NCBI GenBank assembly: GCA_027487435.1
Contig: JAIYDP010000213.1
Coordinates: 1-55,998, forward strand
Reading direction: 5' to 3'
Length of the DNA stretch: 55,998 nucleotides
Source of the DNA: Verrucomicrobiaceae bacterium
Lineage (GTDB): Bacteria > Verrucomicrobiota > Verrucomicrobiia > Verrucomicrobiales > Akkermansiaceae
Under the pieces are notes generated by a model that was not told the DNA's origin, made no database searches, and saw nothing but the letters and a program-made list of their open reading frames with translations. This document shows, piece by piece, positions 1-11,300 of this stretch; within the stretch, counting starts at the first letter, position 1, and each line of letters starts with the position of its first letter. The position numbers and the translations under genes are program-made.

Positions 1-2545
1 CAAGTCCCTCTGGCGCAGGGCCGTCGACAGTGGCCCTCTCGCTCACCCGAGGTGCGTTGTCACTGCCACCAAAACCGAGGAGGTCAAACGCTTGCGGCGC
101 AGGGTTCTGGAAGCCCGCACGGGTGCCAAACTCAATCAAAGATTCCTGGCCGTTTGATGGCTGCGCTTGATGTATTCGAAGCGCTTCGAGTCCACCCAAC
201 TCCGCGTCGCCAGAGTTCCCTCCATTCATGTGCGCGCCACTTCCCACCCGCCCTTCCGGTCGCTGTGCTGGCGAATCCTCGCCGCTGAAATCGATAAGAG
301 GTGTCGGTGAAAACAAAATCAAATCTGGTGCCTTCGAAGTGTGCGCGCCCTCGCGGACCCCCCGCGAAAGCTCCAAAAAATCCTCGTTAACAAAAGCTTT
401 CGACACTGGCGACGCGGCTTCTGCGGGGGAGCCCAAGTCAAGCAAGTCTGCGACCTCCACAACCGCCGCAGGCCGCGAAAGCGGTGGAGCGCCCGCGACG
501 GGGTGTTCCGCCTTGGCACCTTCGCTCTCGCGGCGGCGCGAGGCGTCGAGGGTGGAGCGGCGCGGGTCGATAGGAGATGATTTTTGAAATGGGAGGCGCT
601 TTGCGACAAAGCCGACGACGTCTTCGACGCGATCGCCGACTTCTAACTTGACCAAGTTACGAACAGCCCCGACGCCTTTCTTAACAACGTCAACGGTGCC
701 TTTTACACCGTTCATTTTGTCCTCAAGCCGATCTTTGACAACTTCACGCGCCTCTTCAAACGATTCGTGAACTCGCGCTGCAAATGCGCGAACTTTGTCG
801 CTTGGGGCAGCCGCTTGCGGAGAGGGGGAGAGCGCTGCCGCGGAGTGTCCGCGCGAGCGGCTAGAGGTCATGGCAATAGCCTCTGCGCACTCCGCACGGC
901 GTTTGTCTGTTAGGGATTTTGAGAGGGGGCCGACGTCGTTGTGTGCGCAGGTGAGGAGAAGCTTCAGCGTGAGTAAGTTGCCTGGACAGGGGAGGGGGGG
1001 GGGGGGGTACCTCAGCATCAAACATGGTCTTAAAGAGTGCGGGTGAGCCGGCAACGAACGTCTCAAATGACGTGAGTTGAATCAGCGGAGCTTCGGATAT
1101 TTTCAAAAGCGCTAGTGCGACACGAAGGCAAACGACGTTTCGCTCAAACCCTTCTGAAAACAAAAGATCCCAGACGCGAAGGGTTGTCTTTGGCGCGTGA
1201 GCAGTAAGTAGATGACGCGGCGCACCTCGGTCGGAAGGATGTCGCAATAGAGACAAACAAGCCAACTTGTGGCGACGAACATGAGGTCAATGCCCTTGGG
1301 GGGGAAAGGGGGGAGGGGGTGAGTTTGACGGGGGCTGCAAGCGCTTACGACACGCTGCAGCAACGCGCTGACGCGCGGAAGCCGTTCTTTAACAAGGGTG
1401 TCCAGTACAGCGACCTCGACTTGAGTGCCGAGCATGCTTTTGTTGTAATAATTTGGGCATAGCTCTTCGCATATCTGCCAAATGAGGGCCGACATCATGG
1501 AGCACAACGGTCGACATCATCCAGAAGGCGGACTCTTCGTCCATGCAAAGGAGGAGCATTGCGACGATGAAGTGCATGCCTTGGCAGTACCCAAGCACAG
1601 GGTTGCGAAGCGAGTAGCGGACTGAGATTGTTCACAGAGAGAGGGGGGGGGGGGACCTAAAACACGGCGGAGCGACATGCGGCCGGTTTCGTCGGAAAAG
1701 TATGGATGCTCTGGAAATGCGCGATGGACGTCTCTGTCCTAGAGAATAAGGTGAAAAGGGAGGGGGGGTACTATTTCTTCCTCCATAGGACACTCCGTCA
1801 GGTCCGCTTGGTTGACAATGTCAGCGTAGTAGCTCCGATGCGAAAGCATCTTCGCCTTCGTCCCGGAAAATATCGTCCAGGCCTGAGACATGTCGGGTGA
1901 TTTCAAAATAATTCAAAAACCTCCCCCCTGTGCGAAATCGGCAAACCATGGCGCCACAACTGCGGCGACGGGACAGTTGCTGGGCGGTCTAGCTTTGCTT
2001 GAAGCGCATCTAGCAAGCGCTGCTCATCCCGCTCATTGACGCTCATTGGCCGGTCCGGGTAGCTTTGATAGGAAGCGACAAAGCGCTGCTCAACAGGGAA
2101 TCCCCATGCGTCGCGAACGACTCCTGCTTCTCTGAATGGTGTCAGATTAGATATGGAGGCAATACAAGTCCGTTCGTTTCTGAAGAGGAATAAAGGTGAA
2201 CGTGAAGTGAAGCTTCTCCAAGAGTCCTTGGCTTGAGAAAGGAATGCTCTTGTCAACTTTCAGCCCAATTCTCATGAAAGATCCAATGTCAAGGGCTGCC
2301 CTCTGCATTGAACCATTGTGAGATGTCGCAGAAATGCGGATTTCTTCTCGTCCAATTTGTCCTGGGACATCGGGAAGCAGCAACCCGTCGAAGTAGAATA
2401 CTTCATGAGTAGCATATCCTTCAACAAGTCTTCTAGAGCGCACGGAATGAGTGCCCAGATTGATTACTATCTGAGTAGATTGTCCCGCTTCTCGGAAGTC
2501 GGCTCCATGTAGCACAAGCACAAGGCTGCCGTGAAGTAGAATCAT
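1..2545 (-). CDS. C2-TBC domain Rab GTPase-activating protein, 3' end off the window
   Basis: The protein starts at 2545 (ATG ATT CTA) with a C2-like beta-rich region of about 125 residues. A TBC domain follows, assembled across introns: HRGE/AWTIFSG, the DLHRTFPEHP-like block read here as DRDVHRAFPEHPYF, LGYCQGMHFI with the YCQGM glutamine finger, YYNKSMLGTQVE, and LRVWDLLFSEG. TBC proteins stimulate GTP hydrolysis on Rabs, using an arginine and a glutamine finger. Introns are 30-55 bases; four contain C-runs, and one at 967-1012 holds a G18-like tract on the plus strand. After the TBC the frame stays open to base 1 as a low-complexity tail carrying LLDLG, LIDFS, LIEFG and FDLLGFGG, which resemble clathrin-box and adaptor-binding motifs. 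The C2 call is weaker than the TBC call. The 3' end lies outside the window, and the splice leading into the tail is inferred from its 900-base stop-free frame. Confidence 0.85.
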
Positions 2546-2847
2546 ACTCTAAAATTGATAGCTGTTAAAAATTAGAGAGCAAGATTCGCAACGCCAACAG
2601 AATGGTGCGGAATAGACAAAACTTGAACGACTCTGCAATTGCCTGTGCAATTCTTGTGTCTGTGTGAAAATTGAAATATGAAAGTCGTTCATTCAGCACT
2701 TGCTCGGAGACACAAGGCACAAGTGAATTTCGAGAAACCGCATCATTTACATGGAATTTAATGCAATGAGATTGGTCAGCATCATGACTAAAATAACGAA
2801 ACGGATCATGTACTTTGCGGTTCGCAAAAAGCCGCAAATAGAGATAA
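2546..2847. promoter_or_regulatory. head-to-head intergenic spacer
   Basis: This 302-base AT-rich stretch separates the start codons of the divergent TBC gene and the NmrA-like gene. The minus-strand frames across it overlap the NmrA gene antisense and show no family similarity. It presumably holds both promoters, but no specific motif is recognisable. Confidence 0.4.
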
Positions 2848-3504
2848 ATGTCTACAAAGATTGTTGCTGTTCTCGGTGCTGGAGGCCAGCTTGGAAGAGC
2901 TGTGACCAAGGCTTTGTTGAGACATGGGTATGCTGTCCGTGCAATCCTCAGAGATCCTTCAAAGGCCCATCCTGACCTTGCTGGAGCCACTGTCATGAAA
3001 GGCGACGCAAGCGACCTCGGCTCTTTGCAAGACACGTTCAAGGGAGCGTCGTATGTTATCGTCACAACGAGTGCGGGCGATTACAACAGCGATACAGCCA
3101 TCGAGACATACGTTAGCGGCTACGTCAATGCAATCAATGCAACCAAGTCTGCGGGCATCTCCAGATTCCTCGGAATTGGCGGTGCAGGCCTCCTTGACCT
3201 CCCTGGCTCAGACGGGAAGCAACTCCACGACAGTGAAGGGTTTCCTGCATATCTTCTCAAGATTTCGGCTGCTCACGGCAGGAATCTTGAGGCCCTTGCT
3301 CACTCAGGCCTGGTCTACACGTTCTTTTGCCCTCCGCAGATGCAATTTTCCGATGGAAAGTCGCTAGGTACGGTGAAGACTGTGAAGGATGTCATGACTG
3401 GAGCGTGGTTGATCCACTTTGAGGATATTGCAGATGAGATGGTCAAGAGCTTGGAGTCGAGCGAATTTGCAAACAGCAAAGTTGGCATTGGCTACGACAA
3501 CTAG
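2848..3504 (+). CDS. NmrA-like / atypical short-chain dehydrogenase, NAD(P)-binding
   Basis: A single uninterrupted frame of 218 residues starts at ATG 2848. Residues 5-20 (VAVLGAGGQLGRAVTK) form the glycine-rich Rossmann loop, with R33 and R36 placed as in NADP-preferring members. KGDASD marks the next conserved strand, and the VIVTTSAGDY region matches the NmrA/atypical SDR core. Such proteins either reduce small molecules or act as NAD(P)H-sensing regulators; the substrate cannot be told. It is short for the family (usually 280-320 residues), because the C-terminal substrate-binding part is reduced. It is one of few genes here without an intron, which fits either transfer from a prokaryote or a retrocopy. 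It is convergent with the IFRD gene, with 39 bases between stops. Confidence 0.8.
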   Translation: MSTKIVAVLGAGGQLGRAVTKALLRHGYAVRAILRDPSKAHPDLAGATVMKGDASDLGSLQDTFKGASYVIVTTSAGDYNSDTAIETYVSGYVNAINATKSAGISRFLGIGGAGLLDLPGSDGKQLHDSEGFPAYLLKISAAHGRNLEALAHSGLVYTFFCPPQMQFSDGKSLGTVKTVKDVMTGAWLIHFEDIADEMVKSLESSEFANSKVGIGYDN

Positions 3505-3543
3505 GGATTGCACGAGATTGTCTTGGTACGTGAATAAACGTTG

Positions 3544-4990
3544 TTACTCCTCTTCATCAACAGGTGCACCCCCTCGCTTGGACTGAAGCTTCCTTCGATC
3601 CACACTCCTAGATTTCGAAGCAGCGGAGTTCGGCGACATCGTCTGTTTCTGAAAAGTCATCGTGGCTGAAAAAAACAAACTTTGAGCAAGCCTTTGGCCT
3701 TGGGAGTCGCGACACAATCGGATGAGGGACATAAACCGACGAGATCCCGCACATTATCGTTCTCCTGGAGAATCAGAAAAGATAAAAAGGACAGACAGCT
3801 AAGTGCACAAGAAATCCTTGCAAAAACAACTTCTTCAAGAACTCGACTTGAGTCTTTACTGCCCAGGATTCGATGTCCAGAGGGCCCCCCTTTACCTTGA
3901 TAGACGCTGAGCGCATGTCATTATTCTATGTGGTGAGAGATTCCAGGCAAATGATGGAAATGTTGACCCTTAAATATGTTTCAAGATTTCCAAACACGTC
4001 ATGTTGTTCCGACTTTTCCTGCTTCGATTTTGACTTTGTCGATTCTTCAGATAACATTGCAATTTCCTCCAACGCTCGGTTCCGTACCTATGCTGTGAGA
4101 CGTTCGCAGGGCAAAGAAACATGTTTAGGGAAAGAGGGAACTGATGACAAAAGTGCAATTGTGTTGCCTGCATCAATACGAACAGCAGCATCCGCATGCG
4201 AGAGGTACAAGAGGAGGCGATCCAAGTTGCTAGATGCGTTAGGCAATGCAAGGTCGTTAAACCTCATCACGACCGCTTTGGACATGTATTCCGGAGGAAT
4301 ACAGGCAATCAAAAAATTCAAGGATCTCAAGCAGCTTATATTTTTTTTAATCAGCTCGTCGCAAAAAGAATTCGTAGTTTCAAGCATCGCATGCGGATCT
4401 GCGAAACAAAAAGCAACCGTGGCTGCTTTGGCAGCAAAAGCCTAAAAGTCAATGTTGATCAAGATTAACTACCTGGTCTAAAACAGCGCCATATTCGGAA
4501 AATCGGCTCAAGCATGAATCGATCGAAGTGAGAACCTCGGTGGCTGCAGTTTCTGCATCTTGTCCGAGCAAAGCACAAAAAATTGCGAAGCATTGCAATG
4601 CAAGAGTGCATTCCAATGAATCACCTCGCTTGATCGATTTATCCAAGCACTCGATAAGGGTGTCTCGCCTGGAGAGGTTACTCTGTGAGAAAGAAAGAAG
4701 AAACCAATCGTCATAGCCATCAGGGATCGAATTACAAAATCCAACAAGAAGGGCCCGCAGGGCCTCTACTCGTGTTGCAGTCCTGTCGTATCAGGATTAA
4801 GCAATCAATGCTTGCCTCTTTTCTGACAGCTTGTTAGCTATCTCTGAGAAATCTAGCATTCGCTTGCTGTCTCGATCGGAAATGGAAACATTGTCTTCGG
4901 AGGAATCTAAGGATTCTGCGTTATCATCGCGATATCCTTTCTCTGTCTGATGAGATTTCGCATGAAAGTTGACAACTCTTCGACGACATC
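3544..4990 (-). CDS. interferon-related developmental regulator (IFRD) family protein
   Basis: Eight or so exons join into an ARM/HEAT-type protein matching the IFRD family. The KRTATRVEALRALL segment corresponds to the family's TDKRxxTRxxAL block. SIKRGDSLECTLALQC matches the KGKSEEQALA helix. AAVRIDAGNTIALL is the hallmark VRxAAGExIALL motif. LDIESWAVKTQVEFLKKL and a C-terminal NSAASKSRSVDRRK match the IFRD_C part. Animal IFRD1/2 bind histone-deacetylase complexes and also idle 80S ribosomes; the role here is inferred only by homology. The start at 4990 (M-S-S-K-R) follows from the first intron restoring the frame. One intron (4783-4815) is best read as GC-AG, because only that donor joins KLSEKR to TATR. 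The last intron uses a GTTTATGT donor. Confidence 0.88.
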
Positions 4991-5100
4991 ACCCAAACCA
5001 ATTGGAAAGAAGTGTTTTTAAATTTTAAGTTAACAAAGAATTTGGCGGGAAGTCAACCTCTAACATAGGGCCGGCCATCAAGGTTTTTGAGGGAAGCACT

Positions 5101-6525
5101 ATGAACACGCGAGCAAACGCATCATCATTGTCATTAAAAGCCCGATCTGGTAAGGATTGGTCGGATGGTAAGAAACTGAACTGGACAGAAGGCTCGCAAT
5201 CCCTGGACGAATGTATTGCCGATCTTTTGGAGTTGATTCGGATGAAACAAGTTTTTATCGAGCAGGTTCCACCATTTTCAACAATATTTTTCACATCTGA
5301 TAATGAATACTGTCAACATTCCAAACCTGTTTGTACTCTGAAAATTTCAGGCAATTCATGCGTGGGCCTCAAAAGAGAGAGTAATTTCGAGAAAAATGGA
5401 TTATTCTGATTTAGAATTTAACCTGCTATCATGCTCTTGGGAAGAACAGTTGTTTACTTCGAAGCTCCTTGACAATTTTGTCCAAAAACGGAGAATGCTG
5501 CAACAAGCTGTGCAAGCCCAGAAAGCTACAATGGATTCAAGACAACCCAGATCATTCCAAGGTTTTGGATCTCAGCCTGGGTTGGGCGGAGAGCGACAAG
5601 TGTCTTCACAAAGCAACAGCACAACGATCGCAGGAAACAATTCTGCCAATTCTCAGCAAACTGCACAAGCGTCTCAAGCAATCTTACAGGCTCAAAAGAT
5701 ATCTCAGATGCATTCCAATGCCAAATTTGATTCGGGCGTATCGCTGTTCAAGCCCATCAATCCAGATGTTCCAAACAATGCCGTGTCCAATGCGCTCGCC
5801 GAACGTTCAACGGCTCTTCAAGAAATTAGAACACGTCTCCTGGATACATTCATTCGGCGAAATTCTTTCGAGGCTGCAAAATCGCAAGGCAATGATTGGC
5901 TGAACTCTTTGACTTTTCAGAAAACGCGATAAAGGGTGACGCAGCGAGTTTGCTCTACAATGTTGGTGACAAACAAGACTTATCGGTTTCGGCAGCAGCT
6001 ATTTCGAGGGAAATCGGGAAGAGAAAGAATTTTGCAAAAGATTCAATTCATTTTCTGAACGAATGGTTCAAGACTCATGAAGATCGGCCATATCCGACAA
6101 AGGAAGAAAAAGATTTTCTTGCGTCCAAAACGTGCCTATCTGCGCGACAGATTTCGAATTGGTTTGTCAATAAGAGGCAGCGGTGCGGACGAAAATATAA
6201 AAATAGCAGCAACTCGCCCGACGCCGTCGAGCTGGATAAAGCAGGATCAACTCACTTGAACGCAGTTCAAGACTCGTTGCGGGGACTTCATGAGCTTACA
6301 GCGGCAGCAGAACAGGTTACGAAGCTGCAGGAAAATGCAAGAGACGACCTAACAGAGAGTGAAGACGAATTTCGATCACCAACGCATTCTCGCGGGAGCT
6401 CAGAAGGTCCTGAGGAGAGGCTAGAGAGAACCCATCCGGACATTTCGCAAATGGCTGGCATCACAACTTCAAACATTGACGTGAAGCGAGAGGCAGCGTT
6501 TGTCGAAGTCGTTGTCGCGGAATAG
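5101..6525 (+). CDS. TALE-class homeodomain transcription factor
   Basis: Exon 1 begins at ATG 5101 and joins, over an intron of about 86 bases (long for this window), to an exon with a helical start and a Gln/Ser-rich middle. The last exon carries a homeodomain with helix 3 read as ARQISNWFVNKRQR. The WFxNxRxR core is present. The PYPTKEEKDFL stretch is the proline-tyrosine-proline loop of three-amino-acid-loop-extension (TALE) proteins. The product should bind DNA in the nucleus, probably with a partner; KNOX/BEL-type or PBC/MEIS assignment is not possible because no companion domain is recognised. The intron at 5889-5920 starts with GC and ends with AG; it is the only choice that joins AAKSQ to ENAIKGD in frame. 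The gene is divergent from IFRD, with 110 bases between start codons. Confidence 0.85.
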
Positions 6526-6616
6526 CGATATTCAAGCGACGTCTTCGCAACGCCATGAAATTCAAATATTGAAATTATCTAGAATAAATGAAAGCTCTCC
6601 CTTCTTCAGGGTTGCT

Positions 6617-8216
6617 TCACTGACTAAATTCACCGGCAATATCAAAAAGGAGCGCCGACATATCATCAGCGCCGGTGAGGGCCTTCTTACAATCGGACGA
6701 AAAAACCACATCCAAAATGGCGTCAACGTGCCCGCGAAAGATCTTCAGAAGGGACCCGGATCTGCTGTCGAAGCTTCTCAGAGCGCAGTCAATCGAAGAC
6801 GACAGCAGTATTTGCCCAGTTTTGTCAAACAGAACGCGAGTGACTCCTTCCTGATCGAGTTAGGCACCAGGCAAACGTTACATGCCTCGTGTTCTTGCAC
6901 CCAGCGTGGACTGCCATCAGAATTGACATCGAAGACTCGGACTTTGTGATCCAGGCTTCCAGATGCAACCAGACCGGTACTAACTTGTCATGGGGTAGAC
7001 AATAAGAGAGTCAACGATTCTGAAATAGCAACGGACTCGACTTCGGAGTCGTGGCATGCGAAGGATTGGACAACCTTGCAGACGTCAGTGAATTCTCATG
7101 GCTGCAAACCCTCAGCTGCATCCCGCCATCAGATTGGGTGATCCGCAGCAACTTGACAGATTTGTCCTCAGAGCCGGTGACAACATAGTGCTCTGACACT
7201 GCCAAACAATTAACTTCGGCAGTGTGAAAGTCATGTCCTTTTCAGATCAACTTCAAGGTTCGACTCATGAGGCACCTGCAATTGTTTGCAAACACTTGCC
7301 GTCCTTTGGATTCCACACCCGCAGCGTCGCGTCAGCCGATCCTGTGATAACAAACTTTCCTACGACCGTAAGGCGTAAAAGGAACTTCCATACCATCGGT
7401 ACTAAACGCGCCACATTTCACTGGGCCGCGGTGACCCATGAAAACCTGCAAGCATGTAGCTGTAGGGACTTTCCACATCCACACACTCCCATCGCCAGAA
7501 CCACACAACACAACGTGGCCTCGTGGGTGCCACGCTGCCCACTGATGGTTTCAACAAGAGGACATTACTCCCGACCAAAATCTCGTCGCCTGGGCCCTCC
7601 AACGTCTCGACATGATCGAATGTGTCTGCTTTCCAGATCTAGGGGTTACCACGATGGGTGACGACAACGTACGCGAACAGTGCTATCCATACTAGCACTG
7701 AGGAAATACTTCCTTTGATGTCATAATCATGGCGACGGACTTCACCCATCGTGGGAAAACGAGACTGCAACCACGGTGTCCGTATGGCCGTCCAACTTTT
7801 TGAGCATCGTTCCCTTCTCCTGTTATTGCATCCAAACAAGCTATACATCAAAAAGAGACCATACGCCAACTTTGTCATCTCCACTTCCAGTCAAGGCGAG
7901 GTCCCTGTTGATCGGCGATAGAGCTACAGAGTATATAGGGCCTGAATTTCAGAATGAAGTCATGGACTTAATACCATCATGGCCCTCGAGTACCTGCAGA
8001 GAGTCGTCAGGTCCAGCATCCTCGCCTTCTTCTCACATGTCAGCAGGACAATCCCTCAAAACCTTCCGGCTCCTCCATGTTTCCATCTGTTTCAACAACA
8101 ATCCCTTCCTCCAAATCATCCTCCTCCATAAAGACCGCTTCGTCGTCCTCCTCTGCCTCCAATTCGCCGTCGTCATGATGCGCTGAGTGTCCTTGATTCG
8201 TCTGCTCTCCGTCCAT
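6617..8216 (-). CDS. AAMP-like WD40 repeat protein (angio-associated migratory cell protein family)
   Basis: About ten short exons join into an acidic N-terminus (MDGEQTN..., then many D/E) followed by a seven- or eight-bladed WD40 propeller. Readable blades include VALSPINRDLALTGSGDD, FLSASMDSTVRVW, WAAWHPRGHVVLCGSGDG then SVWMWKVP, FVITGSADATLRVW, YVVTGSEDKSVKLL and LVASGSLDHKVRVFD. The acidic start plus the WHPRxxVLLxGxxDGxxWMWKVP block is characteristic of AAMP/Sqt1. Yeast Sqt1 is a chaperone for ribosomal protein uL16; animal AAMP is linked to Rho signalling. Start 8216 is chosen because it opens the acidic leader in frame. The intron at 6851-6885 is best read as GC-AG; a 26-base GT-AG alternative exists. 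It lies head-to-head with the myosin-like gene, 84 bases between start codons. Confidence 0.87.
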
Positions 8217-8300
8217 CGTGGATCTTCGTTGTTATCTCGGGACTCATCTGTTTTGTCTTGATGTTGATTGATTGCTCTTGACAGTTACTCTTCTGCATTG

Positions 8301-11300
8301 ATGAAGAGCCTGACGGAATCGAGCTCGCCGTTCGACAATGAAGCTCTGTCTCTCTTCCTTTCTCAAGACGCATCTGCTGTGGAACCTCTTTATCGAATCA
8401 CTCCAGACTCGCTTCTCTTCCTCCACAACCCAGCCTCGGGTCTGCTGGGATCAGGAGGGGATAACTCTCCAACTCTGATAATGAAAGATCTTGTTTCTGA
8501 AGTTCTCTCCAGCAAAAAGTCCCATTTCTGTTTGTTTTCTGGGGAAGAGGGATCTGGAAAATCGAGATGCATGGGCCTGTGCCTTCAAGGATTAAGCCAG
8601 CACGGACAAACCGGTTCCGCATCGATATCGCTCGCAAATGATCTAATTGACATTTTCGTGGAGAAGAAAACTACAAACTGCCTGGCAACCAGCAGAGCCA
8701 TTAAGATTTTCAAGTTCGACTGCGCTTCGTCGACATTCGCTGTGGCTGCCCTCTTGACTGATGTCTCCGCCAGCACCTCCCTCGAAAATGCTGACGAGTC
8801 TTCTTTTTTTATTTTCAACGCACTCGCAGATACGGCCTCGGACGAGCTTCGCCAAAGGTACCATCTCCGTCCGTCTCTTCGTGCGTATCCTCACTTCGCG
8901 AATGTAGCACCCCCCCCTCCTGGGCGCCCCCGCCTTGATGGGATCATCTCCATGCTGCAGAGTGCAGGGATGTCGAGCGATGACGTTGATGCACTTCTTC
9001 GCACTTTGTCGGCAGTCTTGCTTCTACCTGCTATAGAAACCTCTGGCGAGGGTAAGGCGAGGGACATCAACGCACTTGCAGCAGTGATGGGTGTTTCCGA
9101 AGTGTCCCTCGAAGTTGCGCTGGAGCGCCGGTCTGACTGCCACCTCATTGCTCAAACTATGTACGTCAAAGCTGTCGAATTTCTGTGTTCAAAGCTCTCC
9201 TCTCCTCGCTGCTCCCTCTCTCGGGAAGCATCAAGTCTATTTTTAGTTCAATCACTCGGATCTTCCCCGACTGCAGATGGCAGTGTCAACGCATTTCTCT
9301 CCAATTGCGCCAATGATTTCTTCGAGGACCTTTTCCACGCGCGGGTGATCAAAAACAAGTCCGCAGAGCTCGCCGCCGAGGGAATCCCAACTCCCATGGG
9401 GCAGCTTCATCCCAACGACTTGTCCGACGTTGTGAAGCTGCTTGAGAAGTCTTCTCCGTCTATTTTTAGCATACTCGACCGCGAGGCGAAGCGTGGCATT
9501 GACGGCGCATCACTTTGTTCGAAACTTAAAGAAACGTTCAGGTTGAACAAGAGGATCTTTGTTGCGCCTGAGAGCCTCAAGTTTCGCATTCGACATATTC
9601 TTTGCTCCGCTGAGTACGACGCCAGACGATTCGTTGCTGACAACGTCTTCGGCACCCTCCCCATCGCCGTCGCGACGCTCCTCAGCGGCAGCGACGCCAC
9701 CTCCCTCGCCTCACTTTTCTCGCCGCCTGGCCGCACCGACGTCCGAGCTGACGCTTCTTTGACCCAAACTGGTGCGTTCAACCGCAAATTGATGTCTCTG
9801 AGAAGAGCTGCGGAGGCCAGCCGAGTTGTCTTCGTGCGCTGTGTCGCTGCGCGAGCGAAAGGTCGCGTGGATGCTTTCTTCATTTCGACGCAATTGGCGG
9901 CGCTGGCAATTGCGGACGCGATAAAAGCCTGCGGCGGATTTAACGAAATGGTCCCACTCGGCGACGCATTTGCGCAGTTGACGCACCTCACCCACTCCCA
10001 CGCAGAACCGCGCGCAGCCTCGCGCCAGGCCCTATTCGACTCTCTCGATGCCGTCGGGTTTGAGGCGAATCGCGAATTCAGCATTGGCAATTCGTTCGTT
10101 TATTTTAAATCGCGCCGCACGTTTGAGCGCGCACAACAGGCCGATCGTGAGGCTGCAAATGAGGCTGCGATGGCTTTGTTAACTTATTTTCTCTCTGCAC
10201 CTCCGCGTCGGAGATTTGTCGCCCACGTGCGCGCTGAAATCGAGGCTCGCCAGCTTGTGGCTGCCGCTCGCGCAGGTCGAGTCATTTTCCGCGCAGTTTC
10301 CAACGCCAGAACCACAACGCAGCACCGCCGCAGCATCGCGGCACGCGTCCTCTCGCGCTTCTTTTTCTGCGCGGCGGCCCGATCGGCACGTGCAGATCTG
10401 CGCCGTGCGGCTGTGACATGTTTGGCGGGAATAGCGCGCAGCAATTTCTTCCGCAAGAAGTCCCTGTTCTGTGAGTTGGAAAGCATTTTCGATCGCGTCA
10501 TCAGGCGGCGTCGCCTCGCATTTAACAGATTCAATGCCGTCCTTTTGCAACGCATCTTGCGCGGCGCTCTCGGCCGCTACTTTGCCGCTTTTAGATTATC
10601 CGCCCAAATTGATTTTGGGTTCGCTCAAAAGCGCGGCTTTGCGCAGCGCAAGCTCCGGCTAAAAAGCTTCGCTGCAAGGACTTTAGAGGCAGCCCGCGTC
10701 CGCGGCCTCGTTTCTGAATCTTATTCGGCTTCGCTTCGCGCTGCGCTCGTTTTAAATTCTGTTGCCAAGTGTTGCATTTGCAGTCGATTGTACTGGCTTG
10801 TTAACGACGCCGCACACCAACTCGCCTATCGCGCAGAGGAGCTCAAAGCGAGAGTCCACGTCCTTTTCATGCGTCGCATGGCGGCGGTGATTCTCGAGGC
10901 TGTAGCGGCGAGTTGCGTCGCCTCGCACCGTCGATTTAACAAACAGATCTGCGCCCGCAAGCTCTCCCAAGTCTCCCTCCGAGCGGTGCTGAGGGGCCAT
11001 CACGCTGCTCAATTTGATGCCGCACGCCACCTGCAACGGACGTCAAGGACCTACCGCGCCAACAATCGCGTCGCCGATTTGCGTTTGGCTGCTCTTTTTT
11101 CTCAAGCATTTGTTCGTCAGCTCTTCGCAAGGGCCACACACGCCGCCTGTGCTGTCGCCTCTTCGCAACTCCTGCGCGCCACAAGAAGCCTCCTCGCGCG
11201 CACTCGCCACTCCGCTGCCCGCGTTGCATCCGCCACCCTTCAGGCCCTTTTGCGGCGCGCTCTGATGCGCTCCGCCTTTTGTCTTTTAATTCTCTCCGCA

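Noticed and set aside
2565..3065. Minus-strand frame of 166 codons
   Set aside because: It overlaps the NmrA-like gene antisense; only the plus-strand protein has a recognisable Rossmann motif.
9407..10090. Long minus-strand frame inside the myosin-like gene
   Set aside because: It arises from the GC-rich antisense of the large exon; no family similarity, and similar shadows occur all along 9-15 kb.
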